Assembly: GCA_040220895.1 (NCBI GenBank)
Contig: JAVJVY010000010.1
Span: forward strand, 110,811 to 174,810
Source of the DNA: UBA11591 sp040220895
Lineage (GTDB): Bacteria > Bacteroidota > Bacteroidia > Flavobacteriales_E > Vicingaceae
Length of the DNA stretch: 64,000 bases
Direction of reading: 5' to 3'
The number at the start of each line of letters is the position of its first letter. Position 1 is the first letter of the stretch. The position numbers and the translations under genes are program-made. Positions 8,475 to 18,189 of this stretch are shown here, piece by piece. Below the pieces are notes generated by a model. It was not told the DNA's origin and made no database searches. It saw nothing but the letters and a program-made list of their open reading frames with translations.

Positions 8475-9899
8475 CTATAGGAATTTATCGGCGATCTCTT
8501 GAATTTCGTCGTGTATTTGCCCAAAGAATCCAATGGCGACCATACCTATAATACATATGATCAGTGCCAGTTTGGAAAATAATTCAAGACCAATGGTCGG
8601 AATGGGATTGTCAGATCCATTGATGAACATGGCTTTTACAACGAGTAAGTAATAGTAGAGTGACAGGGTCGCATTTAACGTCGCGATCAACACCAAAACA
8701 TAACTGCCCTGGCTCGCTGCACTTGCGAATAAGAAAAACTTTCCAAAAAATCCGGCCAAAGGAGGAATTCCGGCCAGTGAAAAAAGTGAAACCAGCATGA
8801 CCAGGCTCAGACCGGGATTTGTCTTATATAAGCCATTGTAGTCTTCTATGTTTTCTTTTCCCGTCTTATTGCTGATGATGGTCGCTACACCAAAGGCGCC
8901 CAAATTAGAAAAGACGTAAACGAGCATGAAATACACACTGGCGTTCAAGCCAGCACTGTCACCGGAGTAAAGGCCAAGTACAATAAAGCCGGCCTGTGCA
9001 ATGGATGAAAAAGCGAGAAAACGCTTGATATTTTGCTGTCGCAGTGCAAAGAGATTTCCAACGGTCATGGTTACCACAGAAATAATGTAAATGAGTGGCT
9101 GCCAGATCTCAATGGCCGCAGAGAACACTTTCATAAGTATGATGAGCAAAATAAAAAGTGCTGCACCTTTGGACATCACGGAGAAGTAACTGGAAATATT
9201 AATGGGTGCACCTTCATAAACATCGGCAGTCCAGAAATGAAATGGAACCAGGGAAATTTTAAAGGCCAATCCTGTAAAAAAGAGCACCATGGCCAAAATT
9301 GTCATGGGACTGGCAATGGCATTAAACGAAAGTTCAGAGAAATAAATGCTACCGCCCAAACCATAAAGCATAGAGATCCCCATCAAACTAATGCCGGAAG
9401 AGAAGGCTGCCGACATGATCATTTTTATGCCCGCCTCCGCAGACCTGGCCTGTGAAACCTCAAAAGAAGCCAATGCTGCCAGGGGAAGTGTTGCCAATTC
9501 AAGACCAATAAAAAACATGATGAAATCGCCCGAAGAAATTAGAAAAGACATTCCGATTAGCGTGGAAATCATTAGGGCATAATACTCTGATGTTCGAGGA
9601 ATATTTTCATCCTTTGAAACCCATTCCACTGATTGCAGAATAACGATGAATGTTCCTAGGTTCAAAATGCCTTTCATCAATTGTGTCATATCGGACTGAA
9701 GAAACATTCCACCGAACAATATGCCTTCATCTGTTGAAAACAAGGACGTGATCGAAATAATGAGCATTCCTGTTAAAGCGATATAACTGATATGCCGCTT
9801 GTGATCTCCGGATGCGATCTCTGCAACAATCAAAACCAAAACCAAAAGCGTCAGCAATGCTTCGTTTCTCAGTAACACTATGGCATCCATTATATTCAT
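8475..9899 (-). CDS. nuoN: Complex I subunit N (antiporter-like)
   Basis: NuoN is one of three Mrp-antiporter-like membrane subunits that carry proton channels in the arm of complex I. The protein has 474 residues and about 13-14 membrane helices. Conserved features include the lysine-bearing helix in GLAFKISLVPFHFWTADVYEG and SSIAQAGFIVLG. The ATG overlaps the nuoM stop by four bases (ATGA). It is the last recognised nuo gene; the small unknown gene follows one base later. Confidence 0.95.
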   Translation of the reverse strand: MNIMDAIVLLRNEALLTLLVLVLIVAEIASGDHKRHISYIALTGMLIISITSLFSTDEGILFGGMFLQSDMTQLMKGILNLGTFIVILQSVEWVSKDENIPRTSEYYALMISTLIGMSFLISSGDFIMFFIGLELATLPLAALASFEVSQARSAEAGIKMIMSAAFSSGISLMGISMLYGLGGSIYFSELSFNAIASPMTILAMVLFFTGLAFKISLVPFHFWTADVYEGAPINISSYFSVMSKGAALFILLIILMKVFSAAIEIWQPLIYIISVVTMTVGNLFALRQQNIKRFLAFSSIAQAGFIVLGLYSGDSAGLNASVYFMLVYVFSNLGAFGVATIISNKTGKENIEDYNGLYKTNPGLSLVMLVSLFSLAGIPPLAGFFGKFFLFASAASQGSYVLVLIATLNATLSLYYYLLVVKAMFINGSDNPIPTIGLELFSKLALIICIIGMVAIGFFGQIHDEIQEIADKFL

Positions 9900-11395
9900 T
9901 CGACCAGGTAAGAAAGTGTTGAAAATTTATTCATCATAAGATCAAGACTGTCGTATATCATATCGGACAACCACAAGGGGATGATACCCATGATCAAAAT
10001 GGCTATGATCAAGGTCATGGAAGACAGTTTTTCGTGCCACTTGGCATCGGCGATTTTTTCAAATTTCTCTTCCCCAATGGGGCCCAAAAGCATTTTAGCA
10101 ACTGCTTGTAAAACATAGACCGCAGTGACAACGATAGATGAAATTGCGATAACCGTGGAAATACGATGAAAAGCATCGGGATGATCGAAGGCTCCTACGA
10201 AAATGGTCATTTCTGCAACGAATCCGCTTAAGCCGGGTAGTCCAAGAGACGCCAATCCACAGATTACGTAGCTCACTGAAAGGAAGGGCATGACCTTCAT
10301 CAACCCACCCATTTTGGTGATGTCCCGGGTACCGGTTCTCGCGTAGATCATTCCAATCAAACCGAAGAAAAGCGCACACATCAAGCCGTGCGAAAGCATC
10401 TGGAGTATGGCTCCGTTGAATGCCGTTTTATTCATCATCAAGATGGCGAACAGGACCAATCCGCAGTGACTGACGGAGGAATACGCATTGATGTATTTAA
10501 GATCCTTCTGAACAACTGCCCCAAAAGCGCCGTAGATAACGCCAATGGTTGTGAGAATGATGAAGATCCACGACAATTCATCCGCTGCCTGTGGAAGCAA
10601 GAACATGGCCACTCTGAAACACCCGTACCCCCCCAATTTCATCAATACACCGGCGTGCAACATAGATACTGCCGTTGGTGCAGAAGCATGGCCATCGGGT
10701 GACCAGGTATGGAATGGGAAAAGCGCTCCGAGAACCCCAAACCCTATAAACGTCATTGGGAATATCCAACGCTGCGTACCAGAATCGATGTTCTGCCTGG
10801 CAATATCCAGAATGTGGAAGCTCAACTGACCATCTGTCGAAGAATGGAAATACAACCCCAGAATACCCACGAGTAATAGGGCAGAGCCGGCCATAAGCAT
10901 CAGGGTAAGCTTCATAGCAGCGTATTCCTTAGGTCCACTGCCCCAGATACCTATCAGGAGATACATCGGTATCACGGCCAATTCATAGAACAAGAACATG
11001 GTGAAAAGGTCCAGTGATATAAAGAATCCAAATACTCCTGTAGATAAAAGGATAAGCAAAAGAAAAAATTCCTTTGTCATGGTTTCTACGTTCCAAGACG
11101 CCAGGATACCCGAGAATATAACAACACTGGTTAGCAAAATCAGGGCCATTGAAATACCGTCAATACCTATGCTGTACGTAATGTTCAGGTGTTTATACCA
11201 CAGATGCGATTCTTCAAATCGCATGCCGCTTTCGCTGACACCTTCCATGGCCAGAAACTGCCATAAGAGAAAGAGGGAAAACAACAATTGAAGGCTCATG
11301 CCAACCAAGGCAACCCAGCGCACTTGTTCCCATTTTACGGTGAAAAGGATTCCCAGAACGGTTAATAGCGGTATGATGATCAGTATATTGAGCAT
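9896..11395 (-). CDS. nuoM: Complex I subunit M (antiporter-like)
   Basis: The 499-residue polytopic protein is a proton-translocating subunit. It shows the conserved FYELAVIPMYLLIGIWG helix with its essential Glu, FPFHTWSPDGHASAPTAVS, and SSVSHCGLVL. Length and about 14 helices are normal. It starts nine bases after the nuoL stop and overlaps nuoN by four bases. Confidence 0.96.
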   Translation of the reverse strand: MLNILIIIPLLTVLGILFTVKWEQVRWVALVGMSLQLLFSLFLLWQFLAMEGVSESGMRFEESHLWYKHLNITYSIGIDGISMALILLTSVVIFSGILASWNVETMTKEFFLLLILLSTGVFGFFISLDLFTMFLFYELAVIPMYLLIGIWGSGPKEYAAMKLTLMLMAGSALLLVGILGLYFHSSTDGQLSFHILDIARQNIDSGTQRWIFPMTFIGFGVLGALFPFHTWSPDGHASAPTAVSMLHAGVLMKLGGYGCFRVAMFLLPQAADELSWIFIILTTIGVIYGAFGAVVQKDLKYINAYSSVSHCGLVLFAILMMNKTAFNGAILQMLSHGLMCALFFGLIGMIYARTGTRDITKMGGLMKVMPFLSVSYVICGLASLGLPGLSGFVAEMTIFVGAFDHPDAFHRISTVIAISSIVVTAVYVLQAVAKMLLGPIGEEKFEKIADAKWHEKLSSMTLIIAILIMGIIPLWLSDMIYDSLDLMMNKFSTLSYLVE

Positions 11396-11404
11396 GTTCT
11401 TTCC

Positions 11405-13303
11405 TTACCTGACTAAATACATTAAGACAATGAATAATACAACCACGCCTGCACTAAATGCCAGCAAGTAATCCTGTAGTTGACCCGATTGCCAAGATTT
11501 GATCCGTGAACTCGTTGCATTTGTAATCCAGGCAACGCCATTCATTGCGCCATCTACGATGTTCCTGTCAAACCATGCCACTGGTTGGGAGATTCTTTTA
11601 TAAATCACATTTCTTGTAATGGCCACGTAGACTTCGTCGATGTAAAATTTGTTTTCAATGACACGGTAAAGTCCGGTCTTTGTTGCATCCGGATTTACTT
11701 CGCCCTTAAAGCGTTTCATGGCGATAAGAATGCCAAGGAGCGCGACCACCGTTGATGATAATGCCAAATACCAATTAATGTGCCCATGATGCGCGCTCAT
11801 ATCCCATGATACATACTGACCGAATGGGATAAATCCAACAATCATCGATAAGGCAGCCAGTACGATGAGTGGAATGGTCATGGTGGCGGGGGCCTCGTGT
11901 ATTTCGGTAGAAAAAGTTGCCTGTTTGTTCCAAAATATTCTGAAGTACAAGCGGAACATGTAGTAAGCTGTCAGACCAGCTACCAGAAGCTCTACGGCAA
12001 AATACCACTTGTTCGAAGCAATAGCGGCTGAAAGTATTTCATCCTTGCTGAAAAATCCTGCAAAAGGCGGAATTCCCGAGATGGCCAAACAGGCGATAAG
12101 AAAAGTTAGAGAGGTCAAGGGTAATAATTTTCTGAGACCGCCCATGTCTTTCATCAAGTTGCTGTGAACTGCGTGAATTACGGCTCCCGCGCCCAGGAAT
12201 AGCAATGCTTTGAACATTGCATGGGTGAATAAATGGAACATCGATGCTGTAAAACCCAGGTTGTCGTTTATCTCGCTCGATACTCCAAGAGCGAGCATCA
12301 TGTAGCCCAACTGGGACATGGTTGAGTAAGCCAGAACCCGTTTAATGTCCTCCTGGGTGCAAGCAATCAGGGCCGCGAAAAGAGAGGTCAGGGCTCCGGT
12401 GAATGCCACAACTTGCAAGGCATCGGGTGCCACATGCAAATAAAGCGGAAACAACCTGGCCACAAGGTAAACACCTGCTACCACCATAGTGGCTGCGTGA
12501 ATGAGAGCAGAAACGGGTGTGGGACCTTCCATGGCATCTGGCAGCCAAATATGAAGGGGAAACATGGCCGACTTTCCTGCTCCACCAATAAAAACCAAAA
12601 TCAACGCCCAACTTACAACACTCAAGCCCAGAAAAGCTGCTCCGCTGTTTTGAGTATAGGCCGCCTGATCAGGATCGGTTAAGGTTTGAAAATCAAAGGA
12701 CCCTGTAAAGTAGGATAGCATGAGGATTCCCAATAAAAACCCGAGATCGGCAAAACGCGTCACGATAAACGCCTTCTTCGAAGCAGCTACAGCCGAAGGT
12801 TTGTCATAGTAATGACCAATCAATAAGTACGACGAAACGCCAACCAATTCCCAGAACATGTACATCTGAAAGATGTTTGTGGCAATAACCAACCCGAGCA
12901 TTGAAAAAGTAAAAAGGGACAGGAAAGAAAAATAGCGCTCATAGCCGACGTCTCCTTTCATATAGCCCAGACTATAGATGTGCACCAAGGAAGAAATCAA
13001 GGTAATAACCACAAGCATCATTACAGAGATTGGGTCCAGTAATATTCCCATGTCTATGTGCAGTCGATCACTAAAACGAAGCCACTCCATATTAAAAGGA
13101 ATAATGACAGAATAATGCCCATCCATGCCACTGGATAAAAAGTACTTAAAGGCCGTAATTAAGGAAATGAATGCCGACAGTACAATAGAGAAAGTACCAA
13201 TGAGTCCGGAAATTTTTCGACCAAATCGCGGACCGAAAAGTCCAACCACAACAAAACTCAAAAGTGGAAGTAAGGGGATCAATATGGTCATGCTCCAGTT
13301 CAT
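11405..13303 (-). CDS. nuoL: Complex I subunit L (antiporter-like)
   Basis: The 632-residue protein is the distal antiporter-like subunit. It has FWELVGVSSYLLIGHYY, GGAGKSAMFPLHIWLPDAMEG and STMSQLGYM, and a C-terminal extension corresponding to the lateral amphipathic helix and last membrane helix. An in-frame TTG lies one codon upstream. The ATG at 13303 was chosen because it forms a TGATG junction with the nuoK stop. Confidence 0.96.
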   Translation of the reverse strand: MNWSMTILIPLLPLLSFVVVGLFGPRFGRKISGLIGTFSIVLSAFISLITAFKYFLSSGMDGHYSVIIPFNMEWLRFSDRLHIDMGILLDPISVMMLVVITLISSLVHIYSLGYMKGDVGYERYFSFLSLFTFSMLGLVIATNIFQMYMFWELVGVSSYLLIGHYYDKPSAVAASKKAFIVTRFADLGFLLGILMLSYFTGSFDFQTLTDPDQAAYTQNSGAAFLGLSVVSWALILVFIGGAGKSAMFPLHIWLPDAMEGPTPVSALIHAATMVVAGVYLVARLFPLYLHVAPDALQVVAFTGALTSLFAALIACTQEDIKRVLAYSTMSQLGYMMLALGVSSEINDNLGFTASMFHLFTHAMFKALLFLGAGAVIHAVHSNLMKDMGGLRKLLPLTSLTFLIACLAISGIPPFAGFFSKDEILSAAIASNKWYFAVELLVAGLTAYYMFRLYFRIFWNKQATFSTEIHEAPATMTIPLIVLAALSMIVGFIPFGQYVSWDMSAHHGHINWYLALSSTVVALLGILIAMKRFKGEVNPDATKTGLYRVIENKFYIDEVYVAITRNVIYKRISQPVAWFDRNIVDGAMNGVAWITNATSSRIKSWQSGQLQDYLLAFSAGVVVLFIVLMYLVR

Positions 13304-13620
13304 CAATGCTTCATGGTGTTGGATTTCTCAATATTGATGGAATTGAACTTTCGATAGAGTAGCACAATTATTGCAATAGCCAGGGCAGCCTCTGCTGCGG
13401 CTACACCAATAATGAATAGAGCGAAAAAGTGTCCTTGCAGAAAATCGTTGTTCAGATAGGCATTGAAAGCGACGAAATTAATGTTGACTGCATTTAGCAT
13501 TAGTTCCAATGACATCAGCAAGGTGATCATATTTCGCCTGCTGAGGAATCCATACATTCCCAAAAAAAAGACGACGCCCGAAAGTATGAGGAAGTGATTC
13601 AAACCAACACCTTCAATCAT
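13303..13620 (-). CDS. nuoK: Complex I subunit K
   Basis: The 105-residue subunit has three membrane helices and keeps the buried glutamates of the family in SLELMLNAVNINFVAF and GVAAAEAALAIAI, which form part of the E-channel coupling path. It overlaps nuoJ by eight bases and nuoL by one. Confidence 0.95.
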   Translation of the reverse strand: MIEGVGLNHFLILSGVVFFLGMYGFLSRRNMITLLMSLELMLNAVNINFVAFNAYLNNDFLQGHFFALFIIGVAAAEAALAIAIIVLLYRKFNSINIEKSNTMKH

Positions 13621-14119
13621 GGCTGAATTTTTTAGCGATGATAATGGCGGCTACCATAGACGCCAGTAATAAGATGCTGATGACCTCAAAAGGCAGGACG
13701 TAACCATTTGGCCCAAAATTCATTAATTGTAAGCCAATATTGTTCAGGCTGGTATCTGCTACACCGCCATTCGTATCGGGCCAGGTTGTTTTGCTCAGGG
13801 CCCAAAAGAATGTTGCTGCCGAAATAAAACTAATAACCGCGGCGATTAGGCGTTTTTTCAAACTCGCCAATTCAAGTCTGGTATTGATCTGGTGTGTCAA
13901 AAGAATGGAGAAAATGATAAGGACTACGATTCCTCCGGCATATACAGTGAGTTGAACGGCGGCCAGAAAATTGTAATTCATCATAAAGTAAATACCCGCA
14001 GTCGCACATAATACAAACAACAAATAAACTGCTGTGCGCAGTATGTTCTTGCTGCTGATGGTCAAAAAGGAGAAGACCAAAATTACAAGTGCCAAGAGGT
14101 AAAAAAAGATACTTTCCAT
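13613..14119 (-). CDS. nuoJ: Complex I subunit J
   Basis: The 168-residue membrane subunit has five hydrophobic helices and the conserved AAVQLTVYAGGIVVLIIF segment containing the pi-bulge helix of TM3. The ATG at 14119 is preferred over a TTG at 14125. Either sits at the nuoI stop. The protein forms part of the hinge between the quinone site and the proton pumps. Confidence 0.93.
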   Translation of the reverse strand: MESIFFYLLALVILVFSFLTISSKNILRTAVYLLFVLCATAGIYFMMNYNFLAAVQLTVYAGGIVVLIIFSILLTHQINTRLELASLKKRLIAAVISFISAATFFWALSKTTWPDTNGGVADTSLNNIGLQLMNFGPNGYVLPFEVISILLLASMVAAIIIAKKFSHD

Positions 14120-14121
14120 GG

Positions 14122-14607
14122 TCAATCTTCTACGCCTTTCATCAGTTTAGATCCCGGCTTGTTGAGTACCAGGGTTAATTCACTTCGGTCAAAAACGGCA
14201 TGTTCAAATTCCTGCCCCATCACAATAGCATCTGTTGGGCAAGCCGGAATGCAAAGTCCACACATGGTGCACATTTGAAGGTGATAAATGAACTGATCCA
14301 GGACTTTTTTCTTTTTCCCTTCTTCGTTCTCTTTGCGGTCCCAGATGATCTCGATGGTTCCGTTTGGACAAGCCACTTCACAAGCCGAGCAGCCTGTGCA
14401 TCGGTGCTCATTATTTTCGTCATGAGGCATGATGACTTCGCCCCTGAAGCGGTCGAACATTTTAAGGGTCTCACGATTCTCGGGGTATTGTTGGGTGATT
14501 ATTTCCTTTCTGGCATGCAGGAAATAATGGCCTGTCACTTTCATCCCACCAATAAGGGTTTTTATTGCGGTGAAAATGGAACCTATGTATGCTATGATCT
14601 TTTTCAT
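14122..14607 (-). CDS. nuoI: Complex I subunit I, 2[4Fe-4S] protein
   Basis: The 161-residue protein has two ferredoxin motifs, CTGCSACEVACPNG and CTMCGLCIPACPTDA. These hold clusters N6a and N6b, which pass electrons towards NuoB. An N-terminal amphipathic stretch docks it on the membrane. In an enzyme without NuoEFG this subunit is the natural point of electron entry from ferredoxin. It starts four bases after nuoH. Confidence 0.96.
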   Translation of the reverse strand: MKKIIAYIGSIFTAIKTLIGGMKVTGHYFLHARKEIITQQYPENRETLKMFDRFRGEVIMPHDENNEHRCTGCSACEVACPNGTIEIIWDRKENEEGKKKKVLDQFIYHLQMCTMCGLCIPACPTDAIVMGQEFEHAVFDRSELTLVLNKPGSKLMKGVED

Positions 14608-14611
14608 CTCG

Positions 14612-15706
14612 TCAAAAATGCCATCCCATTAAAACAATGAAAGCCATGAACACTATGTTTAGCAGATTGATTGGTAATAAATACTTCCATTCCAAATTTA
14701 GCAACTGATCTATCCTGAGTCTTGGAAAGGTCCAGCGGAACCACATCATCATAAAAATGATAAAAGTGACCTTGCCAACGAACCACAAAATGGGAGGTAT
14801 GAAATCCATTACGTTGTTAAAACCTTCCAGACTACCAATGTGAAGTGGCATCCATCCGCCTAGAAACAAAGTGGCACCTATGGCAGCAATGATGAACATG
14901 TTCAGGAATTCAGCCAGAAAGAAAAAGGCAAATTTGATACCCGAGTATTCCGTGTGGAATCCCGCGGTAAGCTCTGACTCTGCTTCTGCAAGGTCGAAAG
15001 GCCCTCTGTTTGTTTCGGCTGTCCCGGCGATCATGAAAATCACAAATGCAATGATTGCGGGAATATGTCCTCTGTAGATCCACCAGCCGGCTTCCTGACT
15101 TGCAACGATCTGAGACAATTGAAGACTTTCTGTGAGAATGATGATGGTAAGGATGGACATGCCCACCGATAATTCATAGCTAACAACCTGTGCCCCGCTT
15201 CTAAGTGCTCCAATCAAGCTGTATTTGTTATTGCTTGACCATCCTGCCAAAAGAATACCTATTACACCAATGGAAGAAACCGCAGACACGAAAAATATTC
15301 CAATATCGATGTCATAAATGTGCAGACCCTTGGCGTATGGAATGACGCCCATAGCCATGATTGAAGCCAACATGATGATGTAAGGAGCCAGATTAAATAG
15401 AAATTTATCGGCGTTGGCAGTTCTGAGTGGCTCTTTTAAAATTAATTTGATGATATCAGCCACTGTTTGGGCTGTACCCCAATAACCAACGCGCATGGGC
15501 CCCAAACGCAATTGAAACCATGCCGCAATTTTTCTTTCGGCAAGTACCAGCGACAAACCTAGAAATGCAATAAAAAGGAGCAAGGCCGTTCCGATCAGTG
15601 TAACTTCAATAAAATACGTGGCCGTAGGGTTGAAATAAGCCAGTAGACTTTGATGAATAACTTCATGTATTCCGGTGAAATCGTATATGAGGCTTGTCAA
15701 GTTCAT
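14612..15706 (-). CDS. nuoH: Complex I subunit H
   Basis: The 364-residue protein has eight to nine membrane helices and the conserved quinone-cavity loop FDLAEAESELTAGFHTEY. It anchors the peripheral arm. Its ATG overlaps the nuoD stop by four bases (ATGA), so genes nuoE, nuoF and nuoG, which lie between nuoD and nuoH in the 14-gene operon, are missing at this locus with no gap. Confidence 0.96.
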   Translation of the reverse strand: MNLTSLIYDFTGIHEVIHQSLLAYFNPTATYFIEVTLIGTALLLFIAFLGLSLVLAERKIAAWFQLRLGPMRVGYWGTAQTVADIIKLILKEPLRTANADKFLFNLAPYIIMLASIMAMGVIPYAKGLHIYDIDIGIFFVSAVSSIGVIGILLAGWSSNNKYSLIGALRSGAQVVSYELSVGMSILTIIILTESLQLSQIVASQEAGWWIYRGHIPAIIAFVIFMIAGTAETNRGPFDLAEAESELTAGFHTEYSGIKFAFFFLAEFLNMFIIAAIGATLFLGGWMPLHIGSLEGFNNVMDFIPPILWFVGKVTFIIFMMMWFRWTFPRLRIDQLLNLEWKYLLPINLLNIVFMAFIVLMGWHF

Positions 15707-16821
15707 CTGTCGATGTCTGGAATGACTAGGTCAAGGGTGGACATAATGGCAACCAGATCGGCTATTTTACTGCCCCTTGACATCTTATCGAGTGCCGAAA
15801 GGTTTGAAAACCCGGGAGATCGAAACTTAAATCGATATGGGTTTTTCTTGCCATCACTCACGCAGTAAATTCCAAGTTCGCCGCGGGCAGTTTCAACACG
15901 TTCGTAAAATTCCCCGACTGGCAGCTTGATCACAGCTTTGGTTTTTACCTGAATGTCTCCTTCCGGAATATTCTCAATAAGCTGTTCAATGATGGAAAGC
16001 GATTCCCACATCTCTTGTATCCTCATTTTATAGCGTGCAAAGCAATCCCCCGCGGTATCCAAGGCTTCATTGAAGTTCACCTTATCGTACGCTGCGTATG
16101 GTTTCTGTTTTCTGACATCGCAGGCAAAACCTGAAGCCCTGGCCGAAGGACCTGTTACGCCATAGGCAATGGCATCTTCTTTTGACAAATACCCAATGCC
16201 TTTAGTTCTGTTCTTGAAAATGATGTTTTCCGAAAGCAATTCATCGTATTCGGGTAATTTTTTCTTGAAATGAACAATAAAGTCTTTGACGCGTTTTTGA
16301 AAAGTCGGTGGGATGTCAAACATCAATCCACCGGGAATGTTGTAATTCATGGTCAGTCGTGCTCCGCACATCTCCTCAAAAATGTCGGTTATGATCTCTC
16401 TGTCGCGGAATCCGTATAAAAAGGTGGTGATCGCACCCAGGTCCATTCCCATAACGCCCCACCATAATTGATGAGATGACAACCTGGTCAATTCGTCGAT
16501 GATGGTCCGGATGTATTTTACACGGTCGGGTATCTCAATTTCCAGTCCCTTTTCAACAACCATGCAAACAGCTTCATTATTGATGTGGCAGGACAAATAG
16601 TCCATTCGGTCGGTAAGGTGAACGATTTGCTGATAGCTGTCTTTTTCACACATTTTTTCGATTGACCGGTGGATGTAACCAAGGTGGGGCTCCACTTTCT
16701 TAATGATCTCGCCATCGAGGGTTAACATTAAGCGCAGCACACCATGGGTGGACGGGTGCTGGGGTCCCATGTTAATGAAGTATTCCTGTGACTTAAATTG
16801 TTGTTCCAATACCTCGCTCAA
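15703..16821 (-). CDS. nuoD: Complex I subunit D (49-kDa type)
   Basis: The 372-residue peripheral-arm subunit forms the quinone site with NuoB. GPQHPSTHG near residue 19 contains the quinone-binding His, and DRMDYLSCHINNEA and RGELGIYCVSDG are typical. No ATG fits: the frame opens with TTG at 16821, which overlaps the nuoC stop by four bases, and the next Met lies just before GPQHPSTHG. It is a separate gene, not a NuoCD fusion. Confidence 0.95.
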   Translation of the reverse strand: MSEVLEQQFKSQEYFINMGPQHPSTHGVLRLMLTLDGEIIKKVEPHLGYIHRSIEKMCEKDSYQQIVHLTDRMDYLSCHINNEAVCMVVEKGLEIEIPDRVKYIRTIIDELTRLSSHQLWWGVMGMDLGAITTFLYGFRDREIITDIFEEMCGARLTMNYNIPGGLMFDIPPTFQKRVKDFIVHFKKKLPEYDELLSENIIFKNRTKGIGYLSKEDAIAYGVTGPSARASGFACDVRKQKPYAAYDKVNFNEALDTAGDCFARYKMRIQEMWESLSIIEQLIENIPEGDIQVKTKAVIKLPVGEFYERVETARGELGIYCVSDGKKNPYRFKFRSPGFSNLSALDKMSRGSKIADLVAIMSTLDLVIPDIDR

Positions 16822-17279
16822 AGCTCAACCATGTTTATTTCATCTTCATAGTCCTTCCTCATTGGAAATCCCACCCAATCGTCTTCAAGAAAAATTCTTC
16901 TCAGGTCGGGATGATCATTGAACCTGATTCCAAACAGGTCAAATACTTCGCGTTCGTGAAATTCTGCCGTGGGCCATATTCTGCAAACGGTGTCTACCTT
17001 GGGGTCTTGCCGCTCTCCTGTTTTAACCCTGAGCACAAGTTCGTGGCCGTATTCGCTTGAACGCAAATGATAAATTACTTCCATGTCTTCAGGCCAATCA
17101 AGTGCCGTCAAAGAGGCCAGAAAATCAAAGTGAAGGTGCTCATCGGCTTTAAGAAAATTGCAGAAGGTGATAAGTTCTTCTTTCTTGACTTCACTGTTTA
17201 GGATTTCGGCGGCAATTTCGGGAAAGACCAATGTGCCAAATTTATCACTGAGGTATTGCTGAAGCTCTTCTCTTTTCAT
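16818..17279 (-). CDS. nuoC: Complex I subunit C (30-kDa type)
   Basis: The 153-residue protein carries the family signature EREVFDLFGIRFNDHPDLRR followed by FPMRKDYE. It supports the NuoB/D core. The ATG at 17279 lies one base after the nuoB stop; a longer frame into nuoB is open but less likely. Confidence 0.94.
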   Translation of the reverse strand: MKREELQQYLSDKFGTLVFPEIAAEILNSEVKKEELITFCNFLKADEHLHFDFLASLTALDWPEDMEVIYHLRSSEYGHELVLRVKTGERQDPKVDTVCRIWPTAEFHEREVFDLFGIRFNDHPDLRRIFLEDDWVGFPMRKDYEDEINMVEL

Positions 17280-17280
17280 C

Positions 17281-17847
17281 CTACATACCTTTTTCAAATT
17301 TATTCATCGGGTTTTCCCTTGTCTGCATGGATTCGCTTTTGATCTTCTTTTGAAGCTGTAAGATGCCATGCAACAAAGCTTCAGGTCGGGGTGGACAACC
17401 GGGAATGTAGACGTCTACCGGTATGACATGGTCGGCACCCTTCACCACGCTGTAAGAATTGTAATAAAACGGTCCACCCGAGGTGGCACATGCCCCCATG
17501 GCAATGACATACTTTGGGTCACCCATTTGATCATACAGGCGCTTTAAAACAGGTGCCATTTTATTAACGATGGTTCCTGCTATGACAATAAGGTCTGCCT
17601 GGCGCGGAGTAGCCCTTGCAACTTCAGTTCCAAATCTGGACCAATCATGCCTTGAGGCACCGGTTGCCATCATTTCTATGGCGCAACAACTGGTACCAAA
17701 TACCAAGGGCCAGAGCGAATTGGATCTGGACCAATTAATGATGTCATCAAGGGTGGTAGTGATGATATTTCCACCGTTTCCCCCGGGAATTACTTTTCCG
17801 GGAAAGTCCTTTTTTGCTTTTTCGATCTCTTCTGGATTCATTCCCAT
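17281..17847 (-). CDS. nuoB: Complex I subunit B, N2 cluster protein
   Basis: The subunit holds the terminal [4Fe-4S] cluster N2 next to quinone. Its ligands are visible as the tandem cysteines in GTSCCAIEMMA, then GACATSGG and YIPGCPPRPE. The ATG at 17847 (188 residues) has AAGGAG eight bases before it, a rare clear Shine-Dalgarno for this phylum. An ATG two codons later, at 17841, forms an ATGA overlap with the nuoA stop. The longer upstream frame into nuoA is not needed. Confidence 0.95.
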   Translation of the reverse strand: MGMNPEEIEKAKKDFPGKVIPGGNGGNIITTTLDDIINWSRSNSLWPLVFGTSCCAIEMMATGASRHDWSRFGTEVARATPRQADLIVIAGTIVNKMAPVLKRLYDQMGDPKYVIAMGACATSGGPFYYNSYSVVKGADHVIPVDVYIPGCPPRPEALLHGILQLQKKIKSESMQTRENPMNKFEKGM

Positions 17848-18188
17848 TTTAGCGCTCCTTTTTTCCATGCATAAACCAATCCGAGGGTTAATATGAAGAG
17901 AAAGATGACGATCTCTACAAATGCCACCATTCCGAGTTGCTTCATAACCACGGCCCACGGAAAGATGAATACCGTCTCTACGTCAAAAATCAAAAACAGA
18001 ATGGCGAACAAGTAATAACCTACCTTAAACTGTAACCAAGAAGGACCTTGTGTTTCAATCCCGCATTCGTAAGTTTCTTCTTTAACCTTATTATAGGACT
18101 TTGGTGAAACCAAATAAGAGGTGACAATGCCGCCTCCTACCATCAGTATGCAAGCCACAAAAAATAATACCAAGGCGTCGAGTCCCAT
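17838..18188 (-). CDS. nuoA: Complex I subunit A
   Basis: The 116-residue protein has three membrane helices and the conserved loop KVKEETYECGIETQGPS, with its quinone-site cysteine, followed by FLIFDVETVFIFPWAV. The ATG is one base after the korB stop, which ties the respiratory genes directly to the 2-oxoacid:ferredoxin oxidoreductase genes. Confidence 0.95.
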   Translation of the reverse strand: MGLDALVLFFVACILMVGGGIVTSYLVSPKSYNKVKEETYECGIETQGPSWLQFKVGYYLFAILFLIFDVETVFIFPWAVVMKQLGMVAFVEIVIFLFILTLGLVYAWKKGALKWE

Positions 18189-18189
18189 G